Notes: a model not told the origin generated them from the sequence alone. Shown: positions 6,367-14,135, counted from the first letter of the stretch. The stretch: 18,833 nucleotides of DNA from Acetomicrobium sp. UBA3949 (GCA_002385485.1 DGDP01000008.1:1-18833), one strand, 5' to 3'. Numbers and translations: made by a program.

Positions 6367-7314
6367 TTACCTGACACGCTTCTTACTTCCCAAAAACCTC
6401 TTAACAGGCGATGCCGTCTCGTGGGCCTCCCTTATGTCTGATTCTGCAAGAGCTATATAACGCTTCGTCATGTCAAGCGTGGAATGTCCCATGATTGTTT
6501 GCAGTGCAAAGGGGTTCATGCCGTTTCTAAGAAAATGAAGTGCTGCATCATGACGCAAGCCGTAGGGAGAAAGCCTTTTAAGGCCAAGCTTTGGTGCATA
6601 GTTTTTCTGCAATCTCTGCCTCCAGCCTGAGACGGTCAGCCTGTCTCCCTCATAATTTGCAAAAAGCAGCGGTGTTTCCCACTCCCTTGGCCTTGAGGCT
6701 ATTAATGCCTGCAACGCCTTGGCCGTTTCTAGAGAGAAGGGCAATGTCCTGCTTTTTCTTGTCTTTGCGATTGATGCTCTGATTAGCACAGTCATTTCCT
6801 TCAAGTTGACGTCTTCAAGCTCCAAGGCCAAGGCTTCGCTAGGCCTAATAGCCGTGTCGATGGAAAGGCACAATAGGGCGTAGTCCCGCTTGCCACAGTA
6901 GGTTGTCTTGTCTGGAAGCTTTAAGAGCTTCGTCAGTATTTCCGCCGAATGCTGCACGATTCTTGGCTCGGCCTTTCTCGTCCTTATTCCTTCAAGCGGG
7001 TTTCCTGTATAAGCCCCCTCGTCTGCTAGCCACGAGAAGAAGGCTTTAAGATACTTTCTCCTGATGTTAAACGTAGCTGGTGCGATGCCGTCTTGGCCGA
7101 GGTATGAAAGCACGGCCATTCTCGTCTTGTTTGCGTCTTGAGGAGACCAGGCCTGCGGGCATTCTCTAAACAACAAGGCCACATGGTAGCGGTAATCTTT
7201 GATTGTGCGACTCGAGTAGCCTTCGGCCTTCTTAAAAAGCACAAAGGCTTCTAAAACATCTTGCCACGAACAAAAAACCTCTCTAAACAAAACTACACGA
7301 CTCGTTTGGTTCAT
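6367..7314 (-). CDS. int: Tyrosine recombinase (integrase)
   Basis: This 315-residue site-specific recombinase would integrate and excise the element. The N-terminal core-binding (SAM-like) domain spans about residues 15-110 and the catalytic domain about 120-300. Catalytic residues are R157 in TAIRPSEAL, a lysine at 184 or 187 in IAKTRKSRTLP, R254 in SPYGLRHD, H277 in IMGHST, and the nucleophile Y286 in KRYIAL. The usual histidine of the HxxR box is a tyrosine (Y251), a variation found in some active integrases. I chose the ATG at 7314, which has AAGGCG upstream. The frame extends to a TTG at 7371, but that start lacks a ribosome site and lies across the candidate attachment repeat. It is the gene nearest the right end and the tRNA-Arg, as is usual for integrated elements. 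Confidence 0.92.
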   Translation of the reverse strand: MNQTSRVVLFREVFCSWQDVLEAFVLFKKAEGYSSRTIKDYRYHVALLFRECPQAWSPQDANKTRMAVLSYLGQDGIAPATFNIRRKYLKAFFSWLADEGAYTGNPLEGIRTRKAEPRIVQHSAEILTKLLKLPDKTTYCGKRDYALLCLSIDTAIRPSEALALELEDVNLKEMTVLIRASIAKTRKSRTLPFSLETAKALQALIASRPREWETPLLFANYEGDRLTVSGWRQRLQKNYAPKLGLKRLSPYGLRHDAALHFLRNGMNPFALQTIMGHSTLDMTKRYIALAESDIREAHETASPVKRFLGSKKRVR

Positions 7315-7320
7315 AACTTC

Positions 7321-7331
7321 GCCTTGCAGTT
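7321..7331 (-). repeat. Right copy of 11-bp inverted repeat, candidate recombinase arm site
   Basis: GCCTTGCAGTT here is the exact reverse complement of 79-89. It lies between the integrase start and the candidate attachment core, where recombinase or excisionase could both bind DNA and control integrase expression. Confidence 0.35.
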
Positions 7332-7343
7332 TTACGAAAAGAG

Positions 7344-7364
7344 CAAATTTAGGAGCGACGGTCT
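7344..7364 (+). repeat. Right copy of flanking direct repeat, candidate attR core
   Basis: CAAATTTAGGAGCG is identical to 11-24, followed by A-CGG-T-CT against T-CGG-C-CT. It sits 30 bases upstream of the integrase ATG and about 35 bases before the tRNA-Arg promoter. Its GAGCGACGGTCTCC part also resembles the tRNA-Arg anticodon arm at 7467-7480 with one mismatch, which may be coincidence or a trace of target preference. Confidence 0.45.
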
Positions 7365-7398
7365 CCCTCAATTTTTACGAATTTCCCCTCAAAGGTAG

Positions 7399-7426
7399 TT
7401 GAATCACAACCGTTGTTCATGATAAT
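7399..7426 (+). promoter_or_regulatory. Promoter of tRNA-Arg(CCT)
   Basis: TTGAAT (7399-7404) and GATAAT (7421-7426) are 16 bases apart, and the tRNA begins 18 bases after the -10 box. The promoter lies outside the candidate right repeat, so insertion of the element did not remove it. Confidence 0.6.
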
Positions 7427-7444
7427 ATTAACTCCGTCCTTGAC

Positions 7445-7521
7445 GGGCCTGTAGCTCAGTAGGATAGAGCGACGGCCTCCTAAGCCGTAGGTCGCCGGTT
7501 CGAGTCCGGCCAGGCCCGCCA
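7445..7521 (+). tRNA. tRNA-Arg(CCT)
   Basis: A full cloverleaf is visible. The acceptor stem is GGGCCTG with CAGGCCC, the D stem is GCTC with GAGC, the anticodon stem is ACGGC with GCCGT around the loop CTCCTAA, and the T stem is GCCGG with CCGGC around TTCGAGT. The CCA end is encoded. The anticodon CCT reads the arginine codon AGG. The gene is intact although it adjoins the element. Confidence 0.97.
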
Positions 7522-7553
7522 TTTAATGCAGTTCGTCAAGTTAATGATGACAT

Positions 7554-7600
7554 AAAAATAATAGACAGGTCTTTCAATTCGATCTGTCTATTATTTTTTA
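7554..7600. terminator. Bidirectional-looking terminator after tRNA-Arg
   Basis: A perfect 15-bp stem is formed by 7554-7568 and 7584-7598 (core AATAATAGACAG with CTGTCTATTATT). The T-rich right arm serves as the U tract for rightward transcripts, and the A-rich left arm would do so for leftward ones. Confidence 0.8.
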
Positions 7601-7655
7601 TGAGCTGTTCTATAGTATACTGGTAACAAACATTTCATATATAGGGTGAATTGAA

Positions 7656-8309
7656 ATGGCGTCCCCAGATTGGCATGAAGAAGCAAGAGTGATGGTGGAA
7701 ACTCAAATAAAAAGTCGCAATATAAAAAACGAAGCATTGCTTGAAGCGATGTCGAAGTTGCCGCGACATCTTTTTGTGCCCGATAATTTGCGACGCGTTG
7801 CCTATGCGGACTGCGCTCTATCTATCGGTGAAGGCCAGACAATATCGCAACCTTACATCGTGGCCAAGATGACAGAATTGCTAGATCCTCAGAAGGGTGA
7901 CAAAGTCCTTGAAATTGGCACTGGATCGGGTTATCAGGCAGCGGTTTTGGCATTTTTAGGATGCGAGGTATACACAATAGAAAGGATCGCTGCTTTGTCA
8001 AAAAAGGCGAAAAAGGTCTTTGAGAAGCTTGGAATTGCAGATAAGGTCCGGACAAAGATAGGCGACGGAAGGTTGGGCTGGGCAGAAGAATCTCCCTTCG
8101 ACCGCGTCATTGTAACGGCAGCAGCGAGCAAAATAGAGGAGACATGGATAGATCAACTTGCAGAAGGCGGCATGTTGGTAGTTCCCCTGGTCGTATCCTT
8201 CAGAACGGAACAATTGATTAAAATAACAAAACTCAAAGGCAGGCTTCATGAAGAACGACATGACTATTGCTCTTTTGTGCCGCTTTTGCCAGGAGTGAAA
8301 GAGGTATGA
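7656..8309 (+). CDS. pcm: Protein-L-isoaspartate O-methyltransferase
   Basis: This 217-residue cytosolic enzyme methylates L-isoaspartyl residues with S-adenosylmethionine, the first step in repairing spontaneously damaged proteins. The family block ALSIGEGQTISQPYIVAKMT is at residues 54-73 and the SAM-binding loop LEIGTGSGYQ is at 85-94. Length is normal for the family. The ATG at 7656 follows GGGTGA. A TATACT at 7616-7621 may be the -10 box, but no good -35 is seen. Its stop overlaps the start of the DUF1850 gene as ATGA, so the two are translated together although their functions look unrelated. Isoaspartate repair would be valuable at high temperature, in line with the ttuAB genes further on. 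Confidence 0.95.
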   Translation: MASPDWHEEARVMVETQIKSRNIKNEALLEAMSKLPRHLFVPDNLRRVAYADCALSIGEGQTISQPYIVAKMTELLDPQKGDKVLEIGTGSGYQAAVLAFLGCEVYTIERIAALSKKAKKVFEKLGIADKVRTKIGDGRLGWAEESPFDRVIVTAAASKIEETWIDQLAEGGMLVVPLVVSFRTEQLIKITKLKGRLHEERHDYCSFVPLLPGVKEV

Positions 8310-8779
8310 GAAAAAAGCTCAGCTTGATATTGCTTTGTTTGCTTCTTTTGTTTGCTGAAGTTTATTTATTGTTTGTTCCGCAGTATTGGTTATGTCTTTC
8401 CCATGCAAGCGGAAGGGACGGATTTTTGGTTCCCCTGGGGCAAGGGGTGATTTTAAGCTATATCCACAGCCTCGAGCGAACTCCCGTCGAAGATGTGTTC
8501 ATATTACAGGGGGACCGCATATGGCTTTACGAAGAGAGGGTTAAATCCCACAATGCGGGGCTGCCGACATTTGACCAATATCCTGGTTCGATGATCAAGA
8601 CGAAGAATTGGCTGATATTTCGTGGAGGTAGACGTCATTGGCCATATGTTCAATGCAGAGTGGGTAATGATTCGATAGGTGAGAATATATTGACCATAGG
8701 CAGAGAGCGATACGAACTCTACAATACTTATCGAGGAGAGTCGATTCGCCTATACGTGCTAATGAGACCCTTATTATAG
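8306..8779 (+). CDS. DUF1850 family protein associated with TRAP transporters
   Basis: This 157-residue protein has a signal peptide or single membrane anchor at residues 5-24 (LSLILLCLLLLFAEVYLLFV) and an extracytoplasmic beta-rich domain with the DUF1850 pattern YIHSLERTPVEDVF and KSHNAGLPTFDQYPG. DUF1850 genes usually lie between a TAXI-type substrate-binding protein and a fused TRAP permease. Here the permease follows, but the binding-protein gene is missing and pcm takes its place. The ATG at 8306 overlaps the pcm stop, and GAGG is just upstream. Exact role is unknown. It probably helps assemble or tune the transporter. Confidence 0.8.
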   Translation: MRKKLSLILLCLLLLFAEVYLLFVPQYWLCLSHASGRDGFLVPLGQGVILSYIHSLERTPVEDVFILQGDRIWLYEERVKSHNAGLPTFDQYPGSMIKTKNWLIFRGGRRHWPYVQCRVGNDSIGENILTIGRERYELYNTYRGESIRLYVLMRPLL

Positions 8780-8830
8780 TAAAATATATAGTAAAATAAC
8801 GAAAATTCATTCTTAAAAGGGGGACGCTGA

Positions 8831-10513
8831 ATGGTGGACAACAAGCCTCAGGATCAAGTAATCGATCTAAATGAAGTCATGCGTCAATACGATACTGAAT
8901 CGCGTTATCGAACGCTAAAGGGGTGGCAGAACTATTTTATCTTAGTGATAGCTGTTGCAATGTCGCTCTTTCATCTTTACACAGCTGGTTTCGGTCTTCT
9001 CTTGGCCATGAAGCAGAGGGCGGTTCACCTGGCATTTGTACTGTTTTTGACCTTTTTAATGTATCCTGCTACCAAAAAATCCCCAAGTGATAAAATTCCT
9101 TGGTATGATTTCATTCTGGCGACTGTCGCGGCATATTCTGTGCTTTATATGGTGATACATTTTAACGAGCTTATCATGCGCTCCGGGCTTCCAACGACCA
9201 TGGACATATTCATTGGATTCTTGGGTATTGGTATGCTCCTTGAAGCCACCAGGAGAGTTTCAAACCCTGTGTTGCCGATCCTTGCTATTATTTCTATCAT
9301 CTATTGCTATTTCGGCAGATATTTTCCTTCGCTTTTTGCCCACAGGGGGTTTAACATCGCTCGTATAATTAACCATATGTACTTGGGTACAGAGGGAGTT
9401 TTTGGAGTGCCTATTTCCGTTTCGGCAACTTTTGTCTTTATGTTCATCCTCTTTGGCTCCATTCTTCAGGAGACGGGAATGGGTAAATTCGTAATAGATT
9501 TGGCATTGGCCATAGCCGGCAAGTCTACGGGAGGTCCCGCAAAAGTGGCCGTATTAAGCTCGGGAATCATGGGGACCATATCAGGTTCGTCGGTAGCAAA
9601 TGTCTGCACAACCGGCACTTTTACCATTCCCCTTATGAAGAGTATAGGATATAAACCGTATTTCGCAGCAGCCGTTGAAGCCGTCTCTTCCACCGGCGGG
9701 CAGATCATGCCCCCAATAATGGGCGCAGTAGCCTTCATCATGGCTGAGTTTTTGGGCGTTCCTTATATAAAAGTTGCCTTGGCAGCCGTAATTCCGGCAC
9801 TTTTATATTACGCTGCCGTCATGATACAGGTACACCTCGAAGCTACAAGGCTTGGCCTGGTGGGATTGCCTAAGGAAAGATTGCCCGAACTCTGGAAATT
9901 ACTGAGAGTAAAGGGGCATTTGCTCATCCCATTGTTTGCAATCATATATTTCCTCGTTGCCGGATATACTCCCATGAAGGCTGCTTACTATGGCGTACTT
10001 ACCACAATAGCCGTGTCCTTCATATCTAAAGAAACGAGGCTTACGTTTCCCAAGTTAATTGACGGCTTAGCCAACGGAGCCAAGGGTTCTCTTGGAGTGG
10101 CTTGCGCCTGCGGCACGGTAGGGATCATAGTAGGAATGGCCACATTGACGGGTCTCGGACTTAGAATTGCGAGCCTGATAATTACGATTTCTCAAGGAAA
10201 TTTGTTAATAACACTACTTCTTACAATGGTAACCTGTATATTGTTGGGAGCGGGTCTTCCTACGACGGCGAACTTCATCGTAACGAGCACAATTGCAGCA
10301 CCTGCCCTTCTTCAACTCGGCGTCGCTCCCATAGCGGCATATATGTTCGTCCTTTACTTTGGTATTGCCGCGGATTTGAGTCCGCCGGTAGCTTTGGCGG
10401 CTTACGCCGGGGCGGGCATTGCAGGGTCTGAACCAATGAAAACAGGCGTTACTGCCGTCAAACTGGCTCTGGCAGGTTTTTTGGTTCCTTATATATATGT
10501 AATGAACTTGTAG
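8831..10513 (+). CDS. TRAP transporter fused permease (4TM/12TM), C-terminally truncated by an insertion
   Basis: This 560-residue inner-membrane protein fuses the small (DctQ-like, first four helices) and large (DctM-like) TRAP subunits, which take up organic acids using an ion gradient and a periplasmic binding protein. Many membrane segments are visible, along with the family block GSSVANVCTTGTFTIPLMKS followed by SSTGGQIMPPIMGAVAFIMA and GAGLPTTANFIV. The ribosome site is AAGGGGG upstream of 8831. The frame ends at a TAG (10511-10513) just after VPYIYVMN. The missing C-terminal part of about 86 residues lies in another frame at 10575-10835. The cause is a 67-bp insertion with a repeated 30-bp flank. 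Without the insertion the protein would be 645 residues, close to the usual family length. Confidence 0.85.
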   Translation: MVDNKPQDQVIDLNEVMRQYDTESRYRTLKGWQNYFILVIAVAMSLFHLYTAGFGLLLAMKQRAVHLAFVLFLTFLMYPATKKSPSDKIPWYDFILATVAAYSVLYMVIHFNELIMRSGLPTTMDIFIGFLGIGMLLEATRRVSNPVLPILAIISIIYCYFGRYFPSLFAHRGFNIARIINHMYLGTEGVFGVPISVSATFVFMFILFGSILQETGMGKFVIDLALAIAGKSTGGPAKVAVLSSGIMGTISGSSVANVCTTGTFTIPLMKSIGYKPYFAAAVEAVSSTGGQIMPPIMGAVAFIMAEFLGVPYIKVALAAVIPALLYYAAVMIQVHLEATRLGLVGLPKERLPELWKLLRVKGHLLIPLFAIIYFLVAGYTPMKAAYYGVLTTIAVSFISKETRLTFPKLIDGLANGAKGSLGVACACGTVGIIVGMATLTGLGLRIASLIITISQGNLLITLLLTMVTCILLGAGLPTTANFIVTSTIAAPALLQLGVAPIAAYMFVLYFGIAADLSPPVALAAYAGAGIAGSEPMKTGVTAVKLALAGFLVPYIYVMNL

Positions 10514-10574
10514 CTTTCATGCTTTCAAATACAGCTTCTATCTGTTTTTGGTTCCTTATATATATGTAATGAAC
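10478..10574 (+). repeat. 30-bp perfect direct repeat around a 37-bp insert, splitting the TRAP permease gene
   Basis: Positions 10478-10507 and 10545-10574 are identical over 30 bases (starting TTTTTGGTTCCTTATATATA), and 37 unrelated bases (10508-10544) lie between them. The offset of 67 is not a multiple of three, so the reading frame shifts and a TAG is met at 10511. Both copies put the final AAC codon in the frame of their own open reading frame, so removal of one copy plus the spacer rejoins the gene exactly. Confidence 0.9.
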
Positions 10575-10835
10575 CCGATGCTTGTATTGGTGGACGTAAC
10601 ACCTATACCTTTTGTCCTAGCCATAGCAACGGCCATGATGGGCGTATTTCTCCTTGGAATGTCGACCATAGGCTACTATAAAGCCCAAATACCTTTTTGG
10701 CTCAGGATTATAATTTTCTGTGGGGCCATAGGTCTTTTGAAGCCTGGATTATACTCCGATACCCTTGGTCTGGCGGTCATGATATTTACCATCTTCTTCC
10801 AAAAAAGGAGAGCATTAAGAAAAGTTGAAAAATAA
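10548..10835 (+). pseudogene. Detached C-terminal fragment of the TRAP permease
   Basis: The 95-codon frame starts with a repeat of VPYIYVMN and continues as PMLVLVDVTPIPFVLAIATA with two further hydrophobic segments and a basic tail (FFQKRRALRKVEK), the expected end of a 4TM/12TM TRAP permease. No ribosome site precedes any start codon, so independent translation is doubtful. It is best read as the displaced end of the upstream gene. Confidence 0.8.
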
Positions 10836-10865
10836 ATAAGGGTACTATATTCATGTCATTATGTG

Positions 10866-10910
10866 TATAATGCACTTTATAAGGTGCCGCTTATGTCTTT
10901 GCGGCACCTT
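10866..10910 (+). promoter_or_regulatory. -10 box and 5' hairpin in the ileS leader
   Basis: TATAAT at 10866-10871 is a consensus -10 box with only a weak -35 region. The 10-bp perfect hairpin AAGGTGCCGC (10881-10890) with GCGGCACCTT (10901-10910) begins close to the predicted transcript start. With only CTTAAAC after it, it is a poor terminator in this direction and may protect the 5' end of the ileS mRNA, or partly terminate the TRAP transcript. Confidence 0.45.
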
Positions 10911-10940
10911 CTTAAACAACGATTCTAGGAGGTTTTGTAA

Positions 10941-13724
10941 ATGCCGGACGACTATAAAGACACGTTGAATTTGCCTAAAACTTCATTTCCGATGAAAGCT
11001 AACCTTGCAAAAAGAGAATTGGATATGTTGAAGTTCTGGGAGGACATCGATATCTACGAAAAATTAATGGAAAAAAGAAGGGGTGCCGAACCCTTTATCC
11101 TACATGACGGTCCCCCTTATGCAAACGGCAATATACACATCGGGACTGCTTTTAACAAGATATTAAAGGATATGATACCTAAGTATAAATGGATGAGGGG
11201 TTATTTTGCGCCCTATGTGCCCGGCTGGGATACTCACGGCCTTCCTATAGAGCTTAGAACCCTGAAGGATGAGGGCCTCGATAAAGATTCCCTGCATCCC
11301 ATCGAATTAAGAAAAAAATGCATGCAATACGCGGAACGCTACATAGATGTTCAACGCGATGAGTTTAAGCGTTTGGGAGTAATCGGAGATTGGAAAAACC
11401 CTTATATCACCTTCAAGCCGGAATATGAAGCTATTGAGCTTGAGGCCTTCGCAGAAATGGTAGACCATGGGTACGTATATCGGGGCCAGAAGCCCATTTA
11501 CTGGTGCACGGATTGCCAAACTGCACTTGCAGCGGCAGAAATAGAATACGAAGATATATATTCGCCATCTATATACGTGGCCTATTCATTGAAAGCGAGC
11601 GACTTTTCTTTTTTGAAGGGAAAAGAATCCTATGCCATCATATGGACTACAACGCCATGGACTCTTCCCGCAAGTCTAGCAATAGCTGTCCATCCTGATT
11701 TCGATTATGTCTTCGCGAGTTCCGGGGACAAGATCTTCTTATTGGCAAAGGGGCTGATTGAGAAGGTTCAGCAGCAGACAGGTATTCATTTCGACAGTAT
11801 ACTTCACGAGATAAAAGGAAAAGAATTAGAAGGTCGCAAGGCCGTTCATCCCTTCTACGATGACAGAGAGATATTGTTCGTCCTCGGAGAATATGTCTCC
11901 TTGGACGAAGGAAGCGGTTGCGTCCATACTGCACCGGGACATGGCGTCGAGGACTTTGAAACCGGAGTAAGGTATGGACTCGAAATATACAATCCCGTCG
12001 ACGACAGAGGCTATTTTACCCCGGAGACGCCGTTGGTTGGCGGTTTAAGCCTGGATGACGGATCTAAAAAATTGATGGGAGTTTTGAGGGAAAGAGGTAG
12101 GCTTTTGGGAGAGGGCAAGATAATGCACTCCTATCCTCATTGTTGGCGGTGCAAAAAGCCGGTTATTTTCAGAGCGACGAATCAATGGTTTATTGCCGTG
12201 TCAAAATTCAGGGATGATTCGTTAAAGGCGATATCGTCGGTTCAGTGGATACCCTCCTGGGGACAGGACAGAATTGCCAACATGGTAAGAGACAGGTCGG
12301 ATTGGTGCATCAGCAGACAGAGGATTTGGGGTGTTCCCATACCTGCATTTTATTGCAACGACTGCGGAGAGCTAATTCTCACAAGCGATCGCATTAGAAG
12401 GGTAAGCGAGAAGGTAAGCAAAGGAGGTAGCGATTGCTGGTGGCGGCTGGAACCGGCGGAGTTATTGGATGATCTTGCTTTTTGCCCAAAATGCAAATCG
12501 AAGTCCCTCCGAAAAGAGACTGATATATTCGACGTTTGGTTCGATTCGGGAACTAGCCACATGGCAGTTCTGACGACACGACCCGAGCTAAAGTGGCCTG
12601 CCACGATGTATCTGGAGGGGAGTGACCAGCATAGAGGATGGTTTCAAACTTCTCTGCTTACGTCCGTTGCCACAAGAGGGAGAGCTCCCTTTGAGATGGT
12701 GTTAACCCATGGATTTATCGTGGACGGTGAGGGCCGCAAGATGTCAAAGTCTCTCGGTAATGTGGTACAACCCCAGGAGGTTATAGGTAAATACGGGGCA
12801 GATATATTGCGCCTATGGGTTGCCTCTACCGATTATAGAAACGATATAAGGATATCGGAGACCATATTGCGCAATTTGGTCGAATCCTACAGAAGGATAA
12901 GAAACACTTTGCGATATATCCTCGGCAACCTTAGCGATTTCGATCCCCATAAAGACAGCGTTCCCTTTGAGGAAATGGAGGAGATGGACCTTTGGATACT
13001 ATCTAAACTTCAGGGCGTGATAAGCAAGGTCACCAAAGGATTTGAGAACTTTGAATTCCACGTTCCCACCTTCACGATTCATCAGCTGTGCGTCAACGAG
13101 CTTTCGGCATTTTATCTGGACGTGAATAAGGATCGACTTTACGTGGAGGCTTCTGACTCGAAATTGCGGAGAAGCTGTCAGACTGCATTATGGAATATAA
13201 TAAAGGAGTTAACATTAATGCTTTCGCCCATACTGAGCTTCACTTCCGAAGAGGTATGGCAGTACTTACGTCAAATAGATAACTCGCTTTCCGAAAGCGT
13301 ATTTCTGGAGGATTGGCCTGTCCTGGATTCGAATCTTTATCACGAATCGCTGGAGGAGAAATGGGACAGGATCCTATGGCTTCGGGGAGCGGTAAGCAGA
13401 GGCCTCGAAATTGCCCGCAACCAAGATCTGATTGGGCAATCTCTTGAAGCCTGTGTAAACATAAAACTTGATGACGAAACGAGAAAGTTAAAGGACCTCT
13501 TATCTTCCTACTGGTGGAAGGAAGTTTTTATAGTATCTGACGTTCAGTGGGTTGAAGGTTTGCCGGAAGCGCCGGTAATGCACGATGACGATGAGACGGG
13601 TGTCGAAGTAGCGATTGCTAGGGCCAAGGGAGAGAAGTGTCCGAGATGCTGGATGTATGCGCCTGAAGTGTCGGAAATCGGCCTTTGCAACAGGTGTAAT
13701 CAGGTGTTGCAACGATCTCGGTAA
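10941..13724 (+). CDS. ileS: Isoleucyl-tRNA synthetase
   Basis: This 927-residue class I synthetase charges tRNA-Ile in the cytoplasm. The first signature is PPYANGNIHIGTA at about residues 58-70, with HIGT in place of HIGH, and the second is KMSKS at 600-604. The editing (CP1) domain in between has IIWTTTPWTLPASLAIAVHP, which removes valine from mischarged tRNA. The anticodon-binding region covers about 650-850. A C-terminal zinc knuckle has C900, C903, C916 and C919. Length and domain order match the bacterial type with a C-terminal zinc site. The ribosome site AGGAGG lies at good spacing. The next gene starts 28 bases downstream and is probably co-transcribed. Confidence 0.98.
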   Translation: MPDDYKDTLNLPKTSFPMKANLAKRELDMLKFWEDIDIYEKLMEKRRGAEPFILHDGPPYANGNIHIGTAFNKILKDMIPKYKWMRGYFAPYVPGWDTHGLPIELRTLKDEGLDKDSLHPIELRKKCMQYAERYIDVQRDEFKRLGVIGDWKNPYITFKPEYEAIELEAFAEMVDHGYVYRGQKPIYWCTDCQTALAAAEIEYEDIYSPSIYVAYSLKASDFSFLKGKESYAIIWTTTPWTLPASLAIAVHPDFDYVFASSGDKIFLLAKGLIEKVQQQTGIHFDSILHEIKGKELEGRKAVHPFYDDREILFVLGEYVSLDEGSGCVHTAPGHGVEDFETGVRYGLEIYNPVDDRGYFTPETPLVGGLSLDDGSKKLMGVLRERGRLLGEGKIMHSYPHCWRCKKPVIFRATNQWFIAVSKFRDDSLKAISSVQWIPSWGQDRIANMVRDRSDWCISRQRIWGVPIPAFYCNDCGELILTSDRIRRVSEKVSKGGSDCWWRLEPAELLDDLAFCPKCKSKSLRKETDIFDVWFDSGTSHMAVLTTRPELKWPATMYLEGSDQHRGWFQTSLLTSVATRGRAPFEMVLTHGFIVDGEGRKMSKSLGNVVQPQEVIGKYGADILRLWVASTDYRNDIRISETILRNLVESYRRIRNTLRYILGNLSDFDPHKDSVPFEEMEEMDLWILSKLQGVISKVTKGFENFEFHVPTFTIHQLCVNELSAFYLDVNKDRLYVEASDSKLRRSCQTALWNIIKELTLMLSPILSFTSEEVWQYLRQIDNSLSESVFLEDWPVLDSNLYHESLEEKWDRILWLRGAVSRGLEIARNQDLIGQSLEACVNIKLDDETRKLKDLLSSYWWKEVFIVSDVQWVEGLPEAPVMHDDDETGVEVAIARAKGEKCPRCWMYAPEVSEIGLCNRCNQVLQRSR

Positions 13725-13752
13725 ACTGAATGGGGGCAGGCGTTGGTATAAA

Positions 13753-14121
13753 ATGGACAATTACTGCGAGGACATGAAAAAGAAATTAATTCAGAAGAAG
13801 GAAGAGCTTGGTAAAGTGGTGGAATCGCTGCTGCTTGAGGCGACCGACATCAATGTGGGTGAATTATCGATGCTGGATACAAATCACCTTGTTGATACTG
13901 CAATGGACATGCTCGACCGTGAGCAAATAACCGGGAAATTGGAGAGTATAAAGGCAATGATTGCCGATATAGACCATGCCCTTGCCAAGCTCGAAAAAAA
14001 GAGCGATAAGTTTGGATTATGTGAACGATGCGGTAATGTAATAGAAAATGAACGGCTACAGGCCATGCCGTGGTCTCGCTATTGCATAACCTGTAAAACC
14101 AATATGGATAAACGGAGATGA
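13753..14121 (+). CDS. TraR/DksA-family zinc-finger protein
   Basis: This 122-residue protein has a long N-terminal coiled coil (about residues 5-80) and a C-terminal zinc finger of the DksA/TraR type, CERCG (residues about 90-94) paired with CITC (about 111-114), including FGLCERCGNVIENERLQAMP. Proteins of this family insert into the RNA polymerase secondary channel and alter initiation. I start it at the ATG at 13753 because the longer frame runs inside ileS. It lies between ileS and rluD with short gaps, probably as one operon. Whether it answers to ppGpp as E. coli DksA does cannot be told from sequence. Confidence 0.85.
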   Translation: MDNYCEDMKKKLIQKKEELGKVVESLLLEATDINVGELSMLDTNHLVDTAMDMLDREQITGKLESIKAMIADIDHALAKLEKKSDKFGLCERCGNVIENERLQAMPWSRYCITCKTNMDKRR

Positions 14122-14135
14122 CGATATCCTAGAAT

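Larger units (their letters stand above)
11..7364. mobile_element. Putative phage satellite (PICI-like integrated element)
   Basis: The segment holds a tyrosine recombinase at its right end, an HTH regulator beside a divergent promoter region, a PrimPol, an SF3 helicase, an iteron-like inverted repeat directly after the helicase gene, two small-terminase-like genes and a RinA/ArpU-like regulator. No large terminase, portal, capsid, tail or lysis gene is present. That content is the hallmark of phage-inducible chromosomal islands, which replicate themselves and borrow a helper phage's capsid. The limits are set by a 21-base imperfect direct repeat (positions 11-31 and 7344-7364, 19 of 21 identical, first 14 perfect). 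The neighbouring tRNA-Arg and its promoter are intact. A degraded prophage is the main alternative. The left limit is less sure because the window starts only 10 bases before the repeat. Confidence 0.65.

Noticed and set aside
7467..7480. Similarity of the tRNA-Arg anticodon arm to the flanking repeat, as an anticodon-loop integration site
   Set aside because: The tRNA is complete, no half-tRNA is found at the left end, and GAGCGACGGCCT also occurs in tRNA-Gly at 18236, so it is a common tRNA sequence. I keep it only as a possible trace.
10866..10940. T-box riboswitch upstream of ileS
   Set aside because: Only about 60 bases separate the probable transcript start from the start codon, with one simple hairpin and no T-box consensus, so there is no room for the full structure.
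13615..13752. N-terminal extension of the TraR/DksA-type protein into ileS
   Set aside because: It would overlap the end of ileS by about 110 bases, and the family homology begins at the internal ATG at 13753.
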